NCBI RefSeq assembly: GCF_021596505.1
Contig: NZ_PJIZ01000064.1
Coordinates: 1 to 51,609 of the forward strand
Length of the DNA stretch: 51,609 bases
Direction: 5' to 3'
Source: Nostoc sp. CMAA1605
Lineage (GTDB): Bacteria; Cyanobacteriota; Cyanobacteriia; Cyanobacteriales; Nostocaceae
This document shows positions 26,701 to 35,509 of this stretch, piece after piece (the first letter of the stretch is position 1; every line of letters starts with the position of its first letter). Both the position numbers and the translations under genes were made by a program. The notes beneath the pieces are model-generated. The model was not told where the DNA came from, did no database searches, and saw only the letters and a list, made by a program, of their open reading frames with translations.

Positions 26701-27808
26701 CCACCAACCAACCCAAAAATACTAAAATTTCCCCAATTATTGCCCAAATTACATCTAATTTAATTACAGGCGCGCTATTTTCTCCTTGCTCCTGAGTGGC
26801 TTCCTTGCTCCTCTGCTGTGCTAACCAAGTTCCTAACCAACCACAAATTCCAATTGCTAAACCTAATTGGGTGACATCCACCCTAGCAACAAAGATGCCT
26901 CGTGTTAATAGAAGTAATAAAGCATAAATAATGACAGTTGCATATAAATTAATTCCTAATCCTGATGCTTGTTGGGGTGTGGGTTGCTGGCGACGATGCT
27001 GATACAACGTCAAGATAGTGGTACCTACCATTGCCACATAAATTGCCGCTAGGGGAAATAATGGTAATTGCCAACCCCAATGCAGGTAAATTAGTCCCAG
27101 AATATTGACGAGAGATAGATTGCTTCTGGGTTGATTTGTTAAAAATGTGCGATTTTTACAAAGCAGAACCGTAATTACCGTTAGAATAGGAGCAGCGATC
27201 GCCACGGTCAACCAATCGAGAGGATTACGCCACAAACCAAAGCTATCCATAGCCCAAAAGTTGACCGGCACTAACAACAGAGTCACAATCAGCAAAGTCT
27301 GTGCTGTCAGTCTCAGGTTATTTTGTTTACCAGCCCAAAAGCTTAAACCCCAAAAACTTAAAGTATAAGCAAATAAAACTCCATACTGTCCAGAAGCGGG
27401 GAATCTCTCCCACTGGCTAGCAGCCAAGACTCCAGAAGAGAGGACAACTAAAAATACACCCAAAAACAGCAGCCACCGCACACTTAACTCTGCGCCCAAG
27501 GATTGCAACATTTGGTTAACCACACTGGGGCGTGCTGGTGGTTTTGGTGGTTTTGGTTCTTCTGGTTCTTCTGGAAGATAAGCAATTAATGATTTTTCTA
27601 GTCTTGTCGTGGATACGGGGACTCGCTGTGGTTCAGGTTCAACTACAGGCTGTAAGTTGACGCGACAGGAGAGATATTCCCGACAAATTTGTTTGACTTG
27701 GGTATCGGAGATTAAACCCAAGCATAACCACATATCCAACCCCGTCAGTAGTTCGGGGTGGTTGGAGGATATTTTTAAGTCGATTTTTTGAGGTGGACTC
27801 TCACGCAT
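23738..27808 (-). CDS. Very large polytopic membrane protein (DUF2157-like N-terminus)
   Basis: A 1356-residue integral membrane protein with roughly 35 hydrophobic segments and no enzyme motif that I recognise. The N-terminus is cytosolic (about 1-100, with a Pro-rich stretch PEEPEEPKPPKPPARP). It is followed by LSVRWLLFLGVFLVVLSSGV and LAASQWERFPASGQYGVLF, which resembles the start of DUF2157-type membrane proteins. Two stretches are translated repeat DNA: PPSLTGKGVRGLGQNIW (from 26047-26084) and LGIGHGAWGMGHGE (from 25467-25520). Both are in frame and lie in loops between helices. The ATG at 27808 is the only reasonable start. The stop TAA is part of the target duplication of MITE B1. Function is unknown; a role in envelope or polymer transport would be a guess. 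Confidence 0.7.
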   Translation of the reverse strand: MRESPPQKIDLKISSNHPELLTGLDMWLCLGLISDTQVKQICREYLSCRVNLQPVVEPEPQRVPVSTTRLEKSLIAYLPEEPEEPKPPKPPARPSVVNQMLQSLGAELSVRWLLFLGVFLVVLSSGVLAASQWERFPASGQYGVLFAYTLSFWGLSFWAGKQNNLRLTAQTLLIVTLLLVPVNFWAMDSFGLWRNPLDWLTVAIAAPILTVITVLLCKNRTFLTNQPRSNLSLVNILGLIYLHWGWQLPLFPLAAIYVAMVGTTILTLYQHRRQQPTPQQASGLGINLYATVIIYALLLLLTRGIFVARVDVTQLGLAIGICGWLGTWLAQQRSKEATQEQGENSAPVIKLDVIWAIIGEILVFLGWLVAVFNHPAQAIAVSGLALWVVTARLYRYSLQIDLFLLFVIGLQAIWLGWRLIPSGLQQLAITVGTQLTQAQNEPWALLSVVLFPYLLFMVVVTETLHTAQKRDLAKFSEFLSLVFGACLTTIATVNPTLRSLNFLCSTITLAVVSKRRSPVPVPLVYLTHTMGMLTFCSVINWLLPNLALHLWASILLILMLGEWGFCLLNTEPANIPPSLTGKGVRGLGQNIWRQSAWHMGFFLAAVSFLMLWTNAQLVIEALEGIPSLLLQWLIFGTDSTPNFQSQDYWGVIWLTTPIALTVLASRTTQNRTTNSLSAVITIFVAQLLTLPLPGIQLIGLAVGTGVMYVNTRHLRQQKFAVINIGFGLSLIAALLWEGIPGVPRLARPGWLIVCAIAILSLWLGHRALGIGHGAWGMGHGEVNTDDDLPPTLGGIYAAACDQWAISLCTVELLFLTLYSSSVYVGFTPGFWYLVATAITLVAIIYRSWRQPTNWAFYGIGWCVELLVTQVLSFGGHSIIRVAIANIALGLFSQLFGEWWRRKHQLTKLPSSFHVLPVIYGVFSVLLRVNVFTNWSGLCSLGVALIFVGVGRRNRELKPLLYLGIIGISVSAYELLFYQMLQASGGGLGDGLIAMATLGTGIMSLYRVLTPWLVTWLRLSRRELQGIAHLHWVWSSCLLMAAISQPIVVNRLVGLGTGAFLIAYAILQGKQTANANQPPVFGRIPVTDLWVYLGFLLVAGMRVYWRETAVGQWLTGPLVPWNGAIACVFAYFLYLLPWERWGWNQKPWRLAAYIFPLVILTETRLAVYPITLVIAAGYYLLLAKLRENIRFTYISVVLIDWALFSWLHSLRLYDSLWYVTVIGLSLLYLAQFDPALRQPENKLARHTFRVIGSGVICGWAIVFYQHTPLIAGASALAFIFVGLALRIRAFLYVGTISFLFTSIYQLVIFSLRYPFLKWVVGLLVGIALISIAANFETHRTQITSLLRNTNHELDEWE
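25467..25520. repeat. CCCCATG/CCCAATG heptamer array inside a coding sequence
   Basis: Seven to eight copies of a heptamer (CCCCATG, then CCCAATG and CCCGATG) lie within the gene for the 1356-aa membrane protein. The array is of the same type as the intergenic STRRs at about 35583-35605 and 45493-45526. It keeps the frame open and is translated, on the minus strand, as Gly-His/Trp-Gly-Met repeats. Confidence 0.8.
26047..26084. repeat. CTAACCCCC / CCTTCCCTGTGAGGGAAGG palindromic repeat inside a coding sequence
   Basis: This palindromic unit (CCCCTTCCCT with AGGGAAGGGG around TGTG), preceded by CCTAACCCC direct copies, sits in the coding sequence of the 1356-aa protein. To my knowledge the unit is a common dispersed intergenic repeat of Nostoc-type genomes. 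It is translated as IPPSLTGKGVRGLG. Confidence 0.65.
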
Positions 27809-28220
27809 GATGGGGTGATATAAGTCGTAGGTAGCACAGTATATACCTCAATCATCATAGGCTTCGGGTATAGTTACGCGATCGCTATGCCAGTTATTTT
27901 ACTGACTAAGATAGGGCTGAGTGCTGAGTAATGAGTGCTGAGTGTTGAGTGACGAGTGCTGAGTAACGTTAGCGTAGCGCGGCGTTTAGCTGGTGCTGAG
28001 TAATGAGTAAAGCGTTAGGGGAGTTACCTCCCTATCGCTCGTAATGACGGAGTTACGTTATTTTTGCGTAAGTCCTGTTAACCTTGAGCATTGGTCATTT
28101 GCAGATTCATACCGATAATTATTAAATTATTTGTGTGATACTTGGCATAGCTTCCAGGTATGGATTATTGTTTTTGGTTGCTATATATAAGCAAATTAAA
28201 ATATTAAAATAGATGAATAT
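27809..28220. repeat. 412-bp intergenic repeat mosaic
   Basis: This region holds GTGCTGAGT/AATGAGT units (about 27912-27965), a copy of the GCGGCGTTTAG dispersed repeat (about 27966-28003), and a segment from about 28011 to 28076 that ends in TGCGTAAGTCCT. That last segment resembles one end of a further dispersed element. The remaining 28080-28220 is A+T-rich and should hold the methyltransferase promoter; no clear boxes are called. Confidence 0.5.
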
Positions 28221-29204
28221 ATGAGTGAAATAATAGTAAAATCAATTGCATCTAACATCTTTCCCAAAGGAGATTATGTTTCGCCTGGATTAGCCACAGT
28301 TAAACCAGATTCATGTTTTCCTAATATGATTTTAGGTAATAAATATGATTCTTCTTGGTTTTACTTACGGCGGAATATTCCTCATAACTTTTATGTGGAT
28401 AAACGACGGACTGGTGTAGGCTTTGTGAGTCGAGATGAAGCACATATTCTCTACAACACAGCTTTAAAATTTCAGGGAAAAAAGGCTTTAGAGATAGGGT
28501 GTTGGATGGGTTGGTCGGCTTGTCATTTGGCTTTAGGGGGAGTTGAGTTAGATGTAATTGACCCGATGCTATCTCAAGAGTTATTCTCTGAAAGTGTGAC
28601 AGATTCACTTAAGAAAGCAGATGTCCAAGAATTAGTAAATCTCATACCAGGTTATAGCCCCCAAAAGGTGGAAGAAATAGCCAATAAATTACAACGTAAA
28701 TGGTCATTAATATTTATCGATGGTCATCATGAAACACCTGCACCACTAAATGATGCGATGATTTGTGAACAATTTGCAGAACCAGATGCGTTAATTTTAT
28801 TTCATGATTTAGCCTCTCCTGATGTGGGCGCAGGTTTGGATTATTTAAAGGCGAAAGGCTGGAATACAATGGTCTATCAAACTATGCAAATTATGGGCGT
28901 TGCATGGCGAGGAAATGTTGAGCCTGTTATCCATCAGCCAGATCCGACAATTAATTGGCAATTACCACCCCATTTACATGATTATCTTGTCAGTGGTGTC
29001 ACTCCCGCCATAGCCACAGATAAATTTTTATCAATGCTTAAAGCCATTCAACCCTATATTTTTCTAAGTAAAGCACAGCTATTTTCACTTTACAGTCAAG
29101 TGCAACAAGGGTATGATTATTCGTTTTGGCTACCCAAGATTTTCAGACAGGCGATCGCAAATCAAAAACAGCAAAAGTCACAAGTCAAAAATTCCCCAAA
29201 CTAA
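28221..29204 (+). CDS. Class I SAM-dependent methyltransferase
   Basis: A 327-residue soluble enzyme. Motif I is visible as KKALEIGCWMGWSACHLAL (about 88-106), followed by the acidic ribose-binding position in ELDVIDPM. LIFIDGHHETPAPLNDA (about 170-186) and ALILFHDLASPDVGAGLDYL match the class I fold of the Methyltransf_24/CmcI-like group, in which the DGHH aspartate and histidines may bind metal. The N-terminal 75 and C-terminal 80 residues are not recognised. The acceptor is unknown; such enzymes often modify sugars or small metabolites. It stands alone between repeat-rich gaps. Confidence 0.82.
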   Translation: MSEIIVKSIASNIFPKGDYVSPGLATVKPDSCFPNMILGNKYDSSWFYLRRNIPHNFYVDKRRTGVGFVSRDEAHILYNTALKFQGKKALEIGCWMGWSACHLALGGVELDVIDPMLSQELFSESVTDSLKKADVQELVNLIPGYSPQKVEEIANKLQRKWSLIFIDGHHETPAPLNDAMICEQFAEPDALILFHDLASPDVGAGLDYLKAKGWNTMVYQTMQIMGVAWRGNVEPVIHQPDPTINWQLPPHLHDYLVSGVTPAIATDKFLSMLKAIQPYIFLSKAQLFSLYSQVQQGYDYSFWLPKIFRQAIANQKQQKSQVKNSPN

Positions 29205-29703
29205 CTTACCTACGGCTTCATAATTCCACATCAAACTACACAAAGAGTCTTGCTAAATTAAGAAAATATTTATGATTTATATTTGATTTTTGACAAAACT
29301 TCTAAGCAGATGCTTATTAACTGTTCCTGCGCTCAGACTTATCTCTGTCTCCCTTTCCCTCTTTTAACCATTGTTTCAGGAATCAAATTTTTTATGATGT
29401 AATATTACGATGAATCAACTAAAGTATTGACAAAATTCATCGAAGAGATAAAGTATATGTTGGCAAGCAAAATCACAACTTTTTGCCAGCATCAAATAGC
29501 ATGAAACACAAAATATATTACTTAATGTATTACCAGTGATGATCTACAAATTTTGATTTGTTGTGTTTGTAGTCAGAAACCTATTATTAATGGTGTCCAC
29601 GCCTTTTGCAAAGAGTCATAAGGCGGTTCATTAAGTAAGCACCTATTAGGTTTTTGTGTTAAATGATAGTTAGGTTGAATGGATTCTTTTAGTCAGAAAA
29701 ATT
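29205..29703. other. 499-bp intergenic region, no gene seen
   Basis: This is A+T-rich non-coding sequence between two plus-strand genes. It includes a TTGACA at 29427-29432 followed 18 nt later by AAGTAT, a possible sigma-70-type promoter for the downstream hydroxylase-like gene, some 245 nt before its start. No STRR arrays are seen. Confidence 0.35.
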
Positions 29704-30381
29704 ATGTTGTTATCTCTGGTTGTATACATTCTGTTGTCTGAGATTATCTTTTCCTTTGCTGAACATCAAACGCACCAAAATTTCATGCACAAAAAGGTTT
29801 TATCTGAATGGTTTTATAAAAAATATCCCAACGTATTTAAAGAAGTTTATGAAGGTCATGCCATCAGACATCATGGCATTTGGTATCGTCAATTTGACTT
29901 TGAGCCTCATCCTGAAGGTAGTGATGACAATATTAGATTTCGGGCTGTGGAAATTATCACCGCGTTAGTTCTTTTCTTGCCCATAGATTTACTATTTTGG
30001 ATGATTTCACCCTTAGCTGGTGTGACATTTGTTGTCATGTTACTAATTCATGCCTTCACTTGGAATACCATCCACACTCAAATGCACCAACCAAGCGACA
30101 CCTTTTTTGCTGATTGGGGTGTTTTTAGATGGCTAGCCACTCATCATTATTTACATCACCAATTTACTAATAAAAATTACAATATTGTGTTTCCTTTGGC
30201 TGACTATATTTTGGGAACAAAAATAAAACCCAGAATGAGAGATTTAAGGGAACTACTACGTTTAGGATACCTGAAACCCAGAACAGCCAGAACAGAATTG
30301 AGACTGAAGAAATGGCGTAATCAAGTCGCGCTGCAACGTCAGACTGTTTTGATTCAAGATTTTGAACCTGCATTCAAATAA
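29704..30381 (+). CDS. Fatty acid hydroxylase/sterol desaturase superfamily membrane protein
   Basis: A 225-residue membrane di-iron oxygenase-like protein. Histidine clusters typical of the superfamily are in place: EHQTHQNFMH (20-29), EGHAIRHHGIWYRQ (about 50-63), NTIHTQMHQ (about 121-129) and THHYLHHQF (about 146-154). Hydrophobic helices lie at about 1-18 and 85-118. The C-terminal 60 residues are basic and cytosolic. Family members hydroxylate or desaturate lipids, including carotenoids in some cyanobacteria; the substrate is not evident. The ATG at 29704 places the first helix at the very N-terminus, and no stronger upstream start exists. It ends at a strong bidirectional terminator shared with the convergent photolyase gene. 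Confidence 0.82.
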   Translation: MLLSLVVYILLSEIIFSFAEHQTHQNFMHKKVLSEWFYKKYPNVFKEVYEGHAIRHHGIWYRQFDFEPHPEGSDDNIRFRAVEIITALVLFLPIDLLFWMISPLAGVTFVVMLLIHAFTWNTIHTQMHQPSDTFFADWGVFRWLATHHYLHHQFTNKNYNIVFPLADYILGTKIKPRMRDLRELLRLGYLKPRTARTELRLKKWRNQVALQRQTVLIQDFEPAFK

Positions 30382-30458
30382 TTCGTGATTAAAACCAAAA
30401 ATTACGAATAACTTTATCGTAGCAGCAAGTATCCCTTTGGGAAAACAAGCCACGCTGT

Positions 30459-30506
30459 ATTCTCTCCGAGAGGTTGCAATAACGTCTCGGAGAGAATTTT
30501 ATTTTC
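30459..30506. terminator. Strong bidirectional terminator
   Basis: ATTCTCTCCGAGA (30459-30471) pairs perfectly with TCTCGGAGAGAAT (30485-30497) around a 13-nt loop, followed by TTTATTTTC. It lies between the convergent hydroxylase-like (+) and photolyase (-) genes and should serve both. Confidence 0.85.
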
Positions 30507-30519
30507 TAATGACTAATGA

Positions 30520-31965
30520 CTAATGACTAACAACCAATTCCTTCTGCTGTTGATAGCGTTGTTTAAATAGTTGTTGCTGTTTTTTATGGTCTACAATCGG
30601 GTCAGGATAGCCGACAGCACGACGTTCTAAGGGTGTAATTTTCCCTGTCACCAAATATTCTGTATCTAAAGACCGCAATTCTGGCAACCAGAAACGGATA
30701 TACTCAGCGTCAGCATCAAACTTTTGTGCTTGACTGGCTGGGTTAAAAATTCGTACTGGTTTAGGGTCCATTCCACTCGAAGCACTCCATTGCCAACCGC
30801 CATTATTCGCAGATAAATCACCGTCAATTAGCTTCTGCATAAAGTATTTTTCTCCCCACTGGGGATTAATTAGTAAGTCTTTGGTGAGGAAACTGGCAAC
30901 TATCATCCGACAACGGTTGTGCATCCAACCTAGTTCATTCAACTGGCGCATGGCTGCATCTACGATGGGGTAGCCTGTTTTACCTTCACACCAAGCTTGA
31001 AAGAGTTCCTCGTTATTCTCCCAAGGGAAAGTTTTAAAAGTGTCACGATAAGCACCATCAGCTAATTCAGGAAAGTGATACATAGCGTGTTGATAAAATT
31101 CCCGCCAAGCGAGTTCTTGTTGCCATGTACGGATACTGGTGCTAGCTTCTTCACTGGTGTAATTTTCTAATGCTGCTGTTGTGGCTTGCCAAACTGTACG
31201 AATACCAATTACACCAAATTTTAAAGCAGCACTGAGTTGTGATGTGCCGTCAACGGCGGGAAAGTTACGCTGTTCTTGATATTCTGTGATGGCTTTGGCG
31301 GTAAATTCTTCTAGTTTGGCTTGTGCGGCTGCTTCCCCTGGAGGAATTACCAAATCTGTATCCCAAATAAATCCTAAGTCTTTGGCTGTGGGTAAGTTTG
31401 TTACGCCTGCTTGTGTCGCCAGTTCTTGTTCTGCTGGTGTTAAACCTGTAGCGTTTTCTAGGGTTGGGACTGGTTTAGCCTTGGGTTTAGTAATCCAATT
31501 TTTCCAAAAGGGAGTGTAGACAGTGTAAGGTGCATTACTACCTGAAAAAATTTCTTGTGGGGAATGGAGAATTTGATCCCAGTTGGGGGTGAGAAATTCT
31601 ATACCTTTGGCTTTTAAGGCTTCTATGATAGCGCGATCGCGTACCTGAGAATATGGTTCTACATCCCAATTCCAAAACACCGCTTTAGCTTGCAATGTCT
31701 CAGCTAAATGAGGAATAGCCTCTACAGGATCACCACGCAAAATTAATAACTGACTTCCCGCTTGTAAGTATCGCTGTTGTAATGCTTGCAAACAGCCAAT
31801 CATGTAAGTTACCCTGGCTGGTGCAACATCATCTCGTTCGAGAATATTAGGATCTAGGCAAAATACACCCACCACTTTAGCAGTTTGTTCTCTGGCTAAA
31901 GCTAATCCGGTATTATCAGCAATGCGTAAATCACGGCGATGCCAAAATAAAATTAAGTCAGACAT
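30520..31965 (-). CDS. phr: Deoxyribodipyrimidine (CPD) photolyase
   Basis: A 481-residue class I cyclobutane pyrimidine dimer photolyase, which uses blue/near-UV light, FADH- and an antenna chromophore to split UV lesions. The N-terminal alpha/beta photolyase domain begins LILFWHRRDLRIADNTGL, and VFWNWDVEPYSQVRDRAI fits the antenna domain. The C-terminal FAD domain has TWQQELAWREFYQHAMYHFP, GKTGYPIVDAAMRQLNELGW with MHNRCRMIVASFLTK next, and the NNGGWQWSASSGMDPKPVRI signature. The length is normal for the family. The ATG at 31965 follows directly from the conserved N-terminus. It is a single-gene unit on the minus strand. Confidence 0.96.
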   Translation of the reverse strand: MSDLILFWHRRDLRIADNTGLALAREQTAKVVGVFCLDPNILERDDVAPARVTYMIGCLQALQQRYLQAGSQLLILRGDPVEAIPHLAETLQAKAVFWNWDVEPYSQVRDRAIIEALKAKGIEFLTPNWDQILHSPQEIFSGSNAPYTVYTPFWKNWITKPKAKPVPTLENATGLTPAEQELATQAGVTNLPTAKDLGFIWDTDLVIPPGEAAAQAKLEEFTAKAITEYQEQRNFPAVDGTSQLSAALKFGVIGIRTVWQATTAALENYTSEEASTSIRTWQQELAWREFYQHAMYHFPELADGAYRDTFKTFPWENNEELFQAWCEGKTGYPIVDAAMRQLNELGWMHNRCRMIVASFLTKDLLINPQWGEKYFMQKLIDGDLSANNGGWQWSASSGMDPKPVRIFNPASQAQKFDADAEYIRFWLPELRSLDTEYLVTGKITPLERRAVGYPDPIVDHKKQQQLFKQRYQQQKELVVSH

Positions 31966-32142
31966 TTGAGCAGTTTATATAGTTCACTCGTACTAGCTTA
32001 AACCCTAGTAGGAGCATTTAACTATTGGCAAAATTGATATTTTCTGGAACCAAATACAACTCCAGTAACTCTATCGGTGATAGTGGCTTGTTACGTCAAA
32101 GTCCAGTATACTTGTGATTAATAGCGAATTAAATTTTTCATC

Positions 32143-32694
32143 ATGGCAGCATTGTTACTGGCAGACGGCACGATAGAAAGCGATATACAAGAAATAGTTC
32201 GTGAACTTGCATCTATTGGTATTTATCTCAAACATTACGACCCAGGAACAGCGTTGCTATTTCCCCACCTCTTACAACAAGAGGTGTTGACAGATGAAGA
32301 AAAGCGTCATGTTGTAGATTTGCACAATAGTGTGTTTGAATTCCTGCAACAAGAAAACGGTTATTTGTGGTGTGATTTGTTAAATGTACATCCAGGATCA
32401 CCAAGTCTACAAACATTGTTTGCTACCTACAGCCAATATCATACTCACACCGCGCCTGAAGCTTTGTATGTCCTGGCTGGGGAAATGATTTTTGGTTTTG
32501 TGAAGCCTGATGGTAGTCAGATACAGCTTTTGGTAGAGTCTCAAGATTACCTGAGTATTCCGTCGGGTGTGGAACATTGGTGTAGTCCCACGGCGTTGTT
32601 ACAGTTCAAAGCGGTACGTTACTTTAGTGCGGCAGATGGTTGGCTGCCTAATTACACAGGTACTCGCTTGAGTGATGCTTGGTACCAAGGCTAG
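32143..32694 (+). CDS. mtnD: Acireductone dioxygenase (cupin)
   Basis: A 183-residue cupin enzyme of the methionine salvage pathway, which cleaves acireductone to 2-oxo-4-methylthiobutanoate and formate (Fe form), or off-pathway products (Ni form). The metal-binding signature YHTHTAPEALYVLAG gives His100, His102 and Glu106, and the fourth ligand is His145 in IPSGVEHWC. The start (ELASIGIYLKHY region) and the end (AVRYFSAADGWLPNYTGT) also match the family. The length is normal. The ATG at 32143 fits the family. No other salvage genes are adjacent; the next gene is a broken FkbM methyltransferase 86 nt downstream. Confidence 0.88.
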   Translation: MAALLLADGTIESDIQEIVRELASIGIYLKHYDPGTALLFPHLLQQEVLTDEEKRHVVDLHNSVFEFLQQENGYLWCDLLNVHPGSPSLQTLFATYSQYHTHTAPEALYVLAGEMIFGFVKPDGSQIQLLVESQDYLSIPSGVEHWCSPTALLQFKAVRYFSAADGWLPNYTGTRLSDAWYQG

Positions 32695-32780
32695 GTTAAA
32701 AAGGTAAAAGGCACAGGGCATCAATTTGAGCTAAAATGTCCTCTTGTGGTTGGATTCAGACACAGGATGTAGAGTCAAAA

Positions 32781-33550
32781 ATGAGTAAAAAAAAATTACC
32801 TTTGCTAATGGCTTAGACTGCTACTACAGCAGCAGCATTGAAGAAACTGAATATATTTATTCTGAGATATTTGCCGAAAAACAGTATGACAAAAACGGTA
32901 TTGTCGTTAATGAAGGTGATTGTATATTTGATGTTGGCGCAAATATTGGTTTATTTACAATATTTGCTAGTCAAATGCAAAAAAATATACAAATTTATGC
33001 CTTTGAACCAATTGCGTCAACTTTTGCGGTATTAGAAGATAATATTCGCTTGCACTCTCTAGAAAAGGTGCGTTTATTTAATTGTGGGTTGAGTTCCGAA
33101 AATAATCCCGATAAAATATTTACTTTTTATCCCAATATGGCAGGGAACTCAACCACTAAACCCAATGATATCATCGCTGATACAGATGAAATAAAATCTC
33201 AGCCAGACGCAGAAGAAATCACTGATTTATTTGCAGATTTATTTGTGGAACAAACCCAAGTTAAGTGTCAAGTCAGAACGCTTTCATCTTTAATTGATGA
33301 ATTAGGAATTGATACCATAGATTTACTCAAGATTGATGTAGAAGGTGAAGAATACGAGGTTTTACAAGGGATAGAAGATAAAGACTGGCCGAAAATTAAG
33401 CAGATTGTCGGCGAATTTCATGATAAGAAAGGCAGACTAGAAAAAGTTAAAACAATTCTCACTCATCAAGGTTTTCATATCATTTTAGAAAAGAGAGAGT
33501 TACTACCGTCTAACTTTGTGGATACATACACTTTATATGCCATCCGCTAA
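32781..33550 (+). pseudogene. FkbM family methyltransferase, frameshifted at an A9 run
   Basis: This encodes an FkbM-type SAM-dependent methyltransferase, often involved in glycan or lipid modification. The conserved core reads GDCIFDVGANIGLFTIFAS, then IYAFEPIASTF, LIDELGIDTIDLLKIDVEGE and GFHIILEKRELLPS. The only in-frame stretch without an upstream start codon begins after a stop at 32786. One frame away, an ATG at 32781 gives MSKKK followed by nine A residues (32787-32795). If the run had ten A residues, the reading would continue as ITFANGLDCYYSSSIEETEY into the core, giving a 256-residue protein of family length. The gene as written therefore has one missing base in a homopolymer. Sequencing error, phase variation or transcriptional slippage are alternatives to simple decay. 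Confidence 0.82.
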
Positions 33551-33609
33551 ATCTAGGCAATGTGGATTTTGGATTACACATATAATGTATTGAAATTTTG
33601 CGATTTCTA

Positions 33610-33646
33610 GATACCCGATTTCTTGGAAAATTCGGGTATCTTGTTG
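33610..33646. terminator. Bidirectional hairpin between convergent genes
   Basis: GATACCCGA (33610-33618) pairs with TCGGGTATC (33632-33640), followed by TTGTT. It lies between the FkbM (+) and sppA (-) genes. It resembles the hairpin at 38051-38069 in layout, so it may also be one of a dispersed palindrome family. Confidence 0.65.
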
Positions 33647-33673
33647 GTCATCCAAAATCTCAAATTAGTGAAA

Positions 33674-35509
33674 CTACTCAATGATTAAATTAAATGGCAA
33701 TCTGGCATAAACTCCTTGGGGGTCATTCATATTTTGCATAATTGCTAATTCTTTTTGAATTTTTTGGAGTTCAGCATTTAAGGGATTACTTGGCTGAATA
33801 TTTACTTTTTGTAACCCAAAGGTAGTGCTGATATCTTCAACGGTTTGTCCAAACAAACGCTCTCCAAATGTGCTTTCTTTGGGATATTCTTGTAACTGCC
33901 AATTTTTACCTAATTTAGCCTCTTTAGCTGCATATTCAACGGCTGCATTTAAGCCACCAATTTCATCGACTAAACCAATTTGTTTCGCTGCTACTCCAGA
34001 CCAAACTCTACCTTGAGCAATTTCTGCTACTTTTTGTGCTGGTAGTTTGCGTCCTTGGGCGACTTTACTTAAGAATATGTTGTAAATGCGGTTAACGCTG
34101 CGTTGATAAATTGCTAATTCTTCAGGTGATTTAGGACGCGCAACGGTTTGGCTGTCAGCATAACGGGCTGTTTTGACAGCATCCCAGGTGATACCATTAT
34201 CATTCGCTAGTTTTTGACCGTTGATTAAAATTCCAAATACACCAATTGAACCTGTAATCGTGTTGGGTTCGGCGAAAATGCGGTTGGAATCACTAGCTAT
34301 CCAGTAACCACCAGAGGCGGCGACATCACCCATAGAGACGATGACGGGTTTAACTTGGCGAGTGAGTTTGATTTCTCGCTGCATAACTTCGGAGGCGATC
34401 GCACTTCCTCCTGGACTGTTAATTCTTAATACAACCGCCTTAATATCTTTATCTTGACGGATTTTGTTGAAAATCGCCGCAAAATGATCTCCTCCTATTT
34501 GTCCTTCCTCGCCTTTACCATCGACGATTTCGCCTTCAGCATAAACCACAGCAATTTTATTTTTGGCTTGGCGTTCTACTGGTAAAGATTTATCGGGTAC
34601 TTGTGCGTACTCCATTAAATCTATGTGCTTGAAGTTTTTATCACTTTCTTTGCTATTGGTTAATTTTTTTAAATCAGTTACTATCTGATCGCTGTAGGCT
34701 ATCTGGTCGATTAAGCCGTTACTTTTGGCTGTATTGGCTTCTAGTATGGCTTGAGTATCGGCGATCGCTTGGAGTTTTTGCGGGTTAATTTTCCGGCTGT
34801 TACCTACTGTCGCACGCCACTCTCCCCAAATATCATTGAGCAATTTTTGGGTTTGTTCACGGTTTTCTGGACTCAGTTTATTGAGTACCAAGGGTTCGAC
34901 TGCACCTTTAAATTTACCCACTCGGACAATTTGCACCCCGATACCATACTTTTGTAATGCTCCCGCCAGGAAAACAGGTTGGCTACTAAAACCGTTCATT
35001 TCCATTGCGCCAAAAGGGTTAAGTGCAATGGTATCGGCTGCGGAACTGAGATAATATTCCTTTTCTCCCCATTCCATTCCATAGGCGATTACCTTTTTAC
35101 CACTGGCGCGGAAGTCTTCTAAGGCTTTGCGAATTTCTTTAAGAGAAGCAAAACCCAAGTTACTCGCTCCACCTGTACGGGTAGCATCTAAGTAAATACC
35201 CACAATTCGCTGATCACTCTTAGCTTTGGCAATGGAATCCAAAACGCTACGGAGTGTCATCCGTTCTGGTTTCACGCCGGATAGAGTGTTTTGAAAGACT
35301 TCACCAGAACTTGGTTCTCTGTCGGTGATAGTCATTGATAAGTCAAAAACTAAGACGGACTTATCTTTGACTATAGGCCCTGTATCTTTAGAACCCGCCA
35401 CAGCAAATAATAAAAATAAAAGTCCTACTGTACTAATTCCAGAGAAAACAATTAGTCCTAATACAGTCCCAAGTAAGCTAGCAGCAGTTTGTTTTAAAAA
35501 GTTATTCAT
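33674..35509 (-). CDS. sppA: Signal peptide peptidase SppA (protease IV), 67K type
   Basis: A 611-residue membrane-anchored serine protease that degrades released signal peptides and, in cyanobacteria, has also been linked to light-dependent turnover of antenna proteins. One N-terminal membrane segment (about 12-40) is followed by two tandem SppA domains. The catalytic dyad is split as in E. coli SppA: Lys201 in VGKFKGAVEPL of the first domain and Ser399 in MGDVAASGGYWIA of the second. The LRINSPGGSAIASEVMQREI block precedes Ser399. The length is typical of the 67-kDa form. It lies downstream of fni on the same strand, with a repeat-filled 101-nt gap. Confidence 0.94.
   Translation of the reverse strand: MNNFLKQTAASLLGTVLGLIVFSGISTVGLLFLLFAVAGSKDTGPIVKDKSVLVFDLSMTITDREPSSGEVFQNTLSGVKPERMTLRSVLDSIAKAKSDQRIVGIYLDATRTGGASNLGFASLKEIRKALEDFRASGKKVIAYGMEWGEKEYYLSSAADTIALNPFGAMEMNGFSSQPVFLAGALQKYGIGVQIVRVGKFKGAVEPLVLNKLSPENREQTQKLLNDIWGEWRATVGNSRKINPQKLQAIADTQAILEANTAKSNGLIDQIAYSDQIVTDLKKLTNSKESDKNFKHIDLMEYAQVPDKSLPVERQAKNKIAVVYAEGEIVDGKGEEGQIGGDHFAAIFNKIRQDKDIKAVVLRINSPGGSAIASEVMQREIKLTRQVKPVIVSMGDVAASGGYWIASDSNRIFAEPNTITGSIGVFGILINGQKLANDNGITWDAVKTARYADSQTVARPKSPEELAIYQRSVNRIYNIFLSKVAQGRKLPAQKVAEIAQGRVWSGVAAKQIGLVDEIGGLNAAVEYAAKEAKLGKNWQLQEYPKESTFGERLFGQTVEDISTTFGLQKVNIQPSNPLNAELQKIQKELAIMQNMNDPQGVYARLPFNLIIE

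Noticed and set aside
32838..33035. Separate 65-codon ORF before the FkbM methyltransferase
   Set aside because: It is the out-of-frame reading of the FkbM N-terminus, whose true frame carries the conserved DVGANIG motif.
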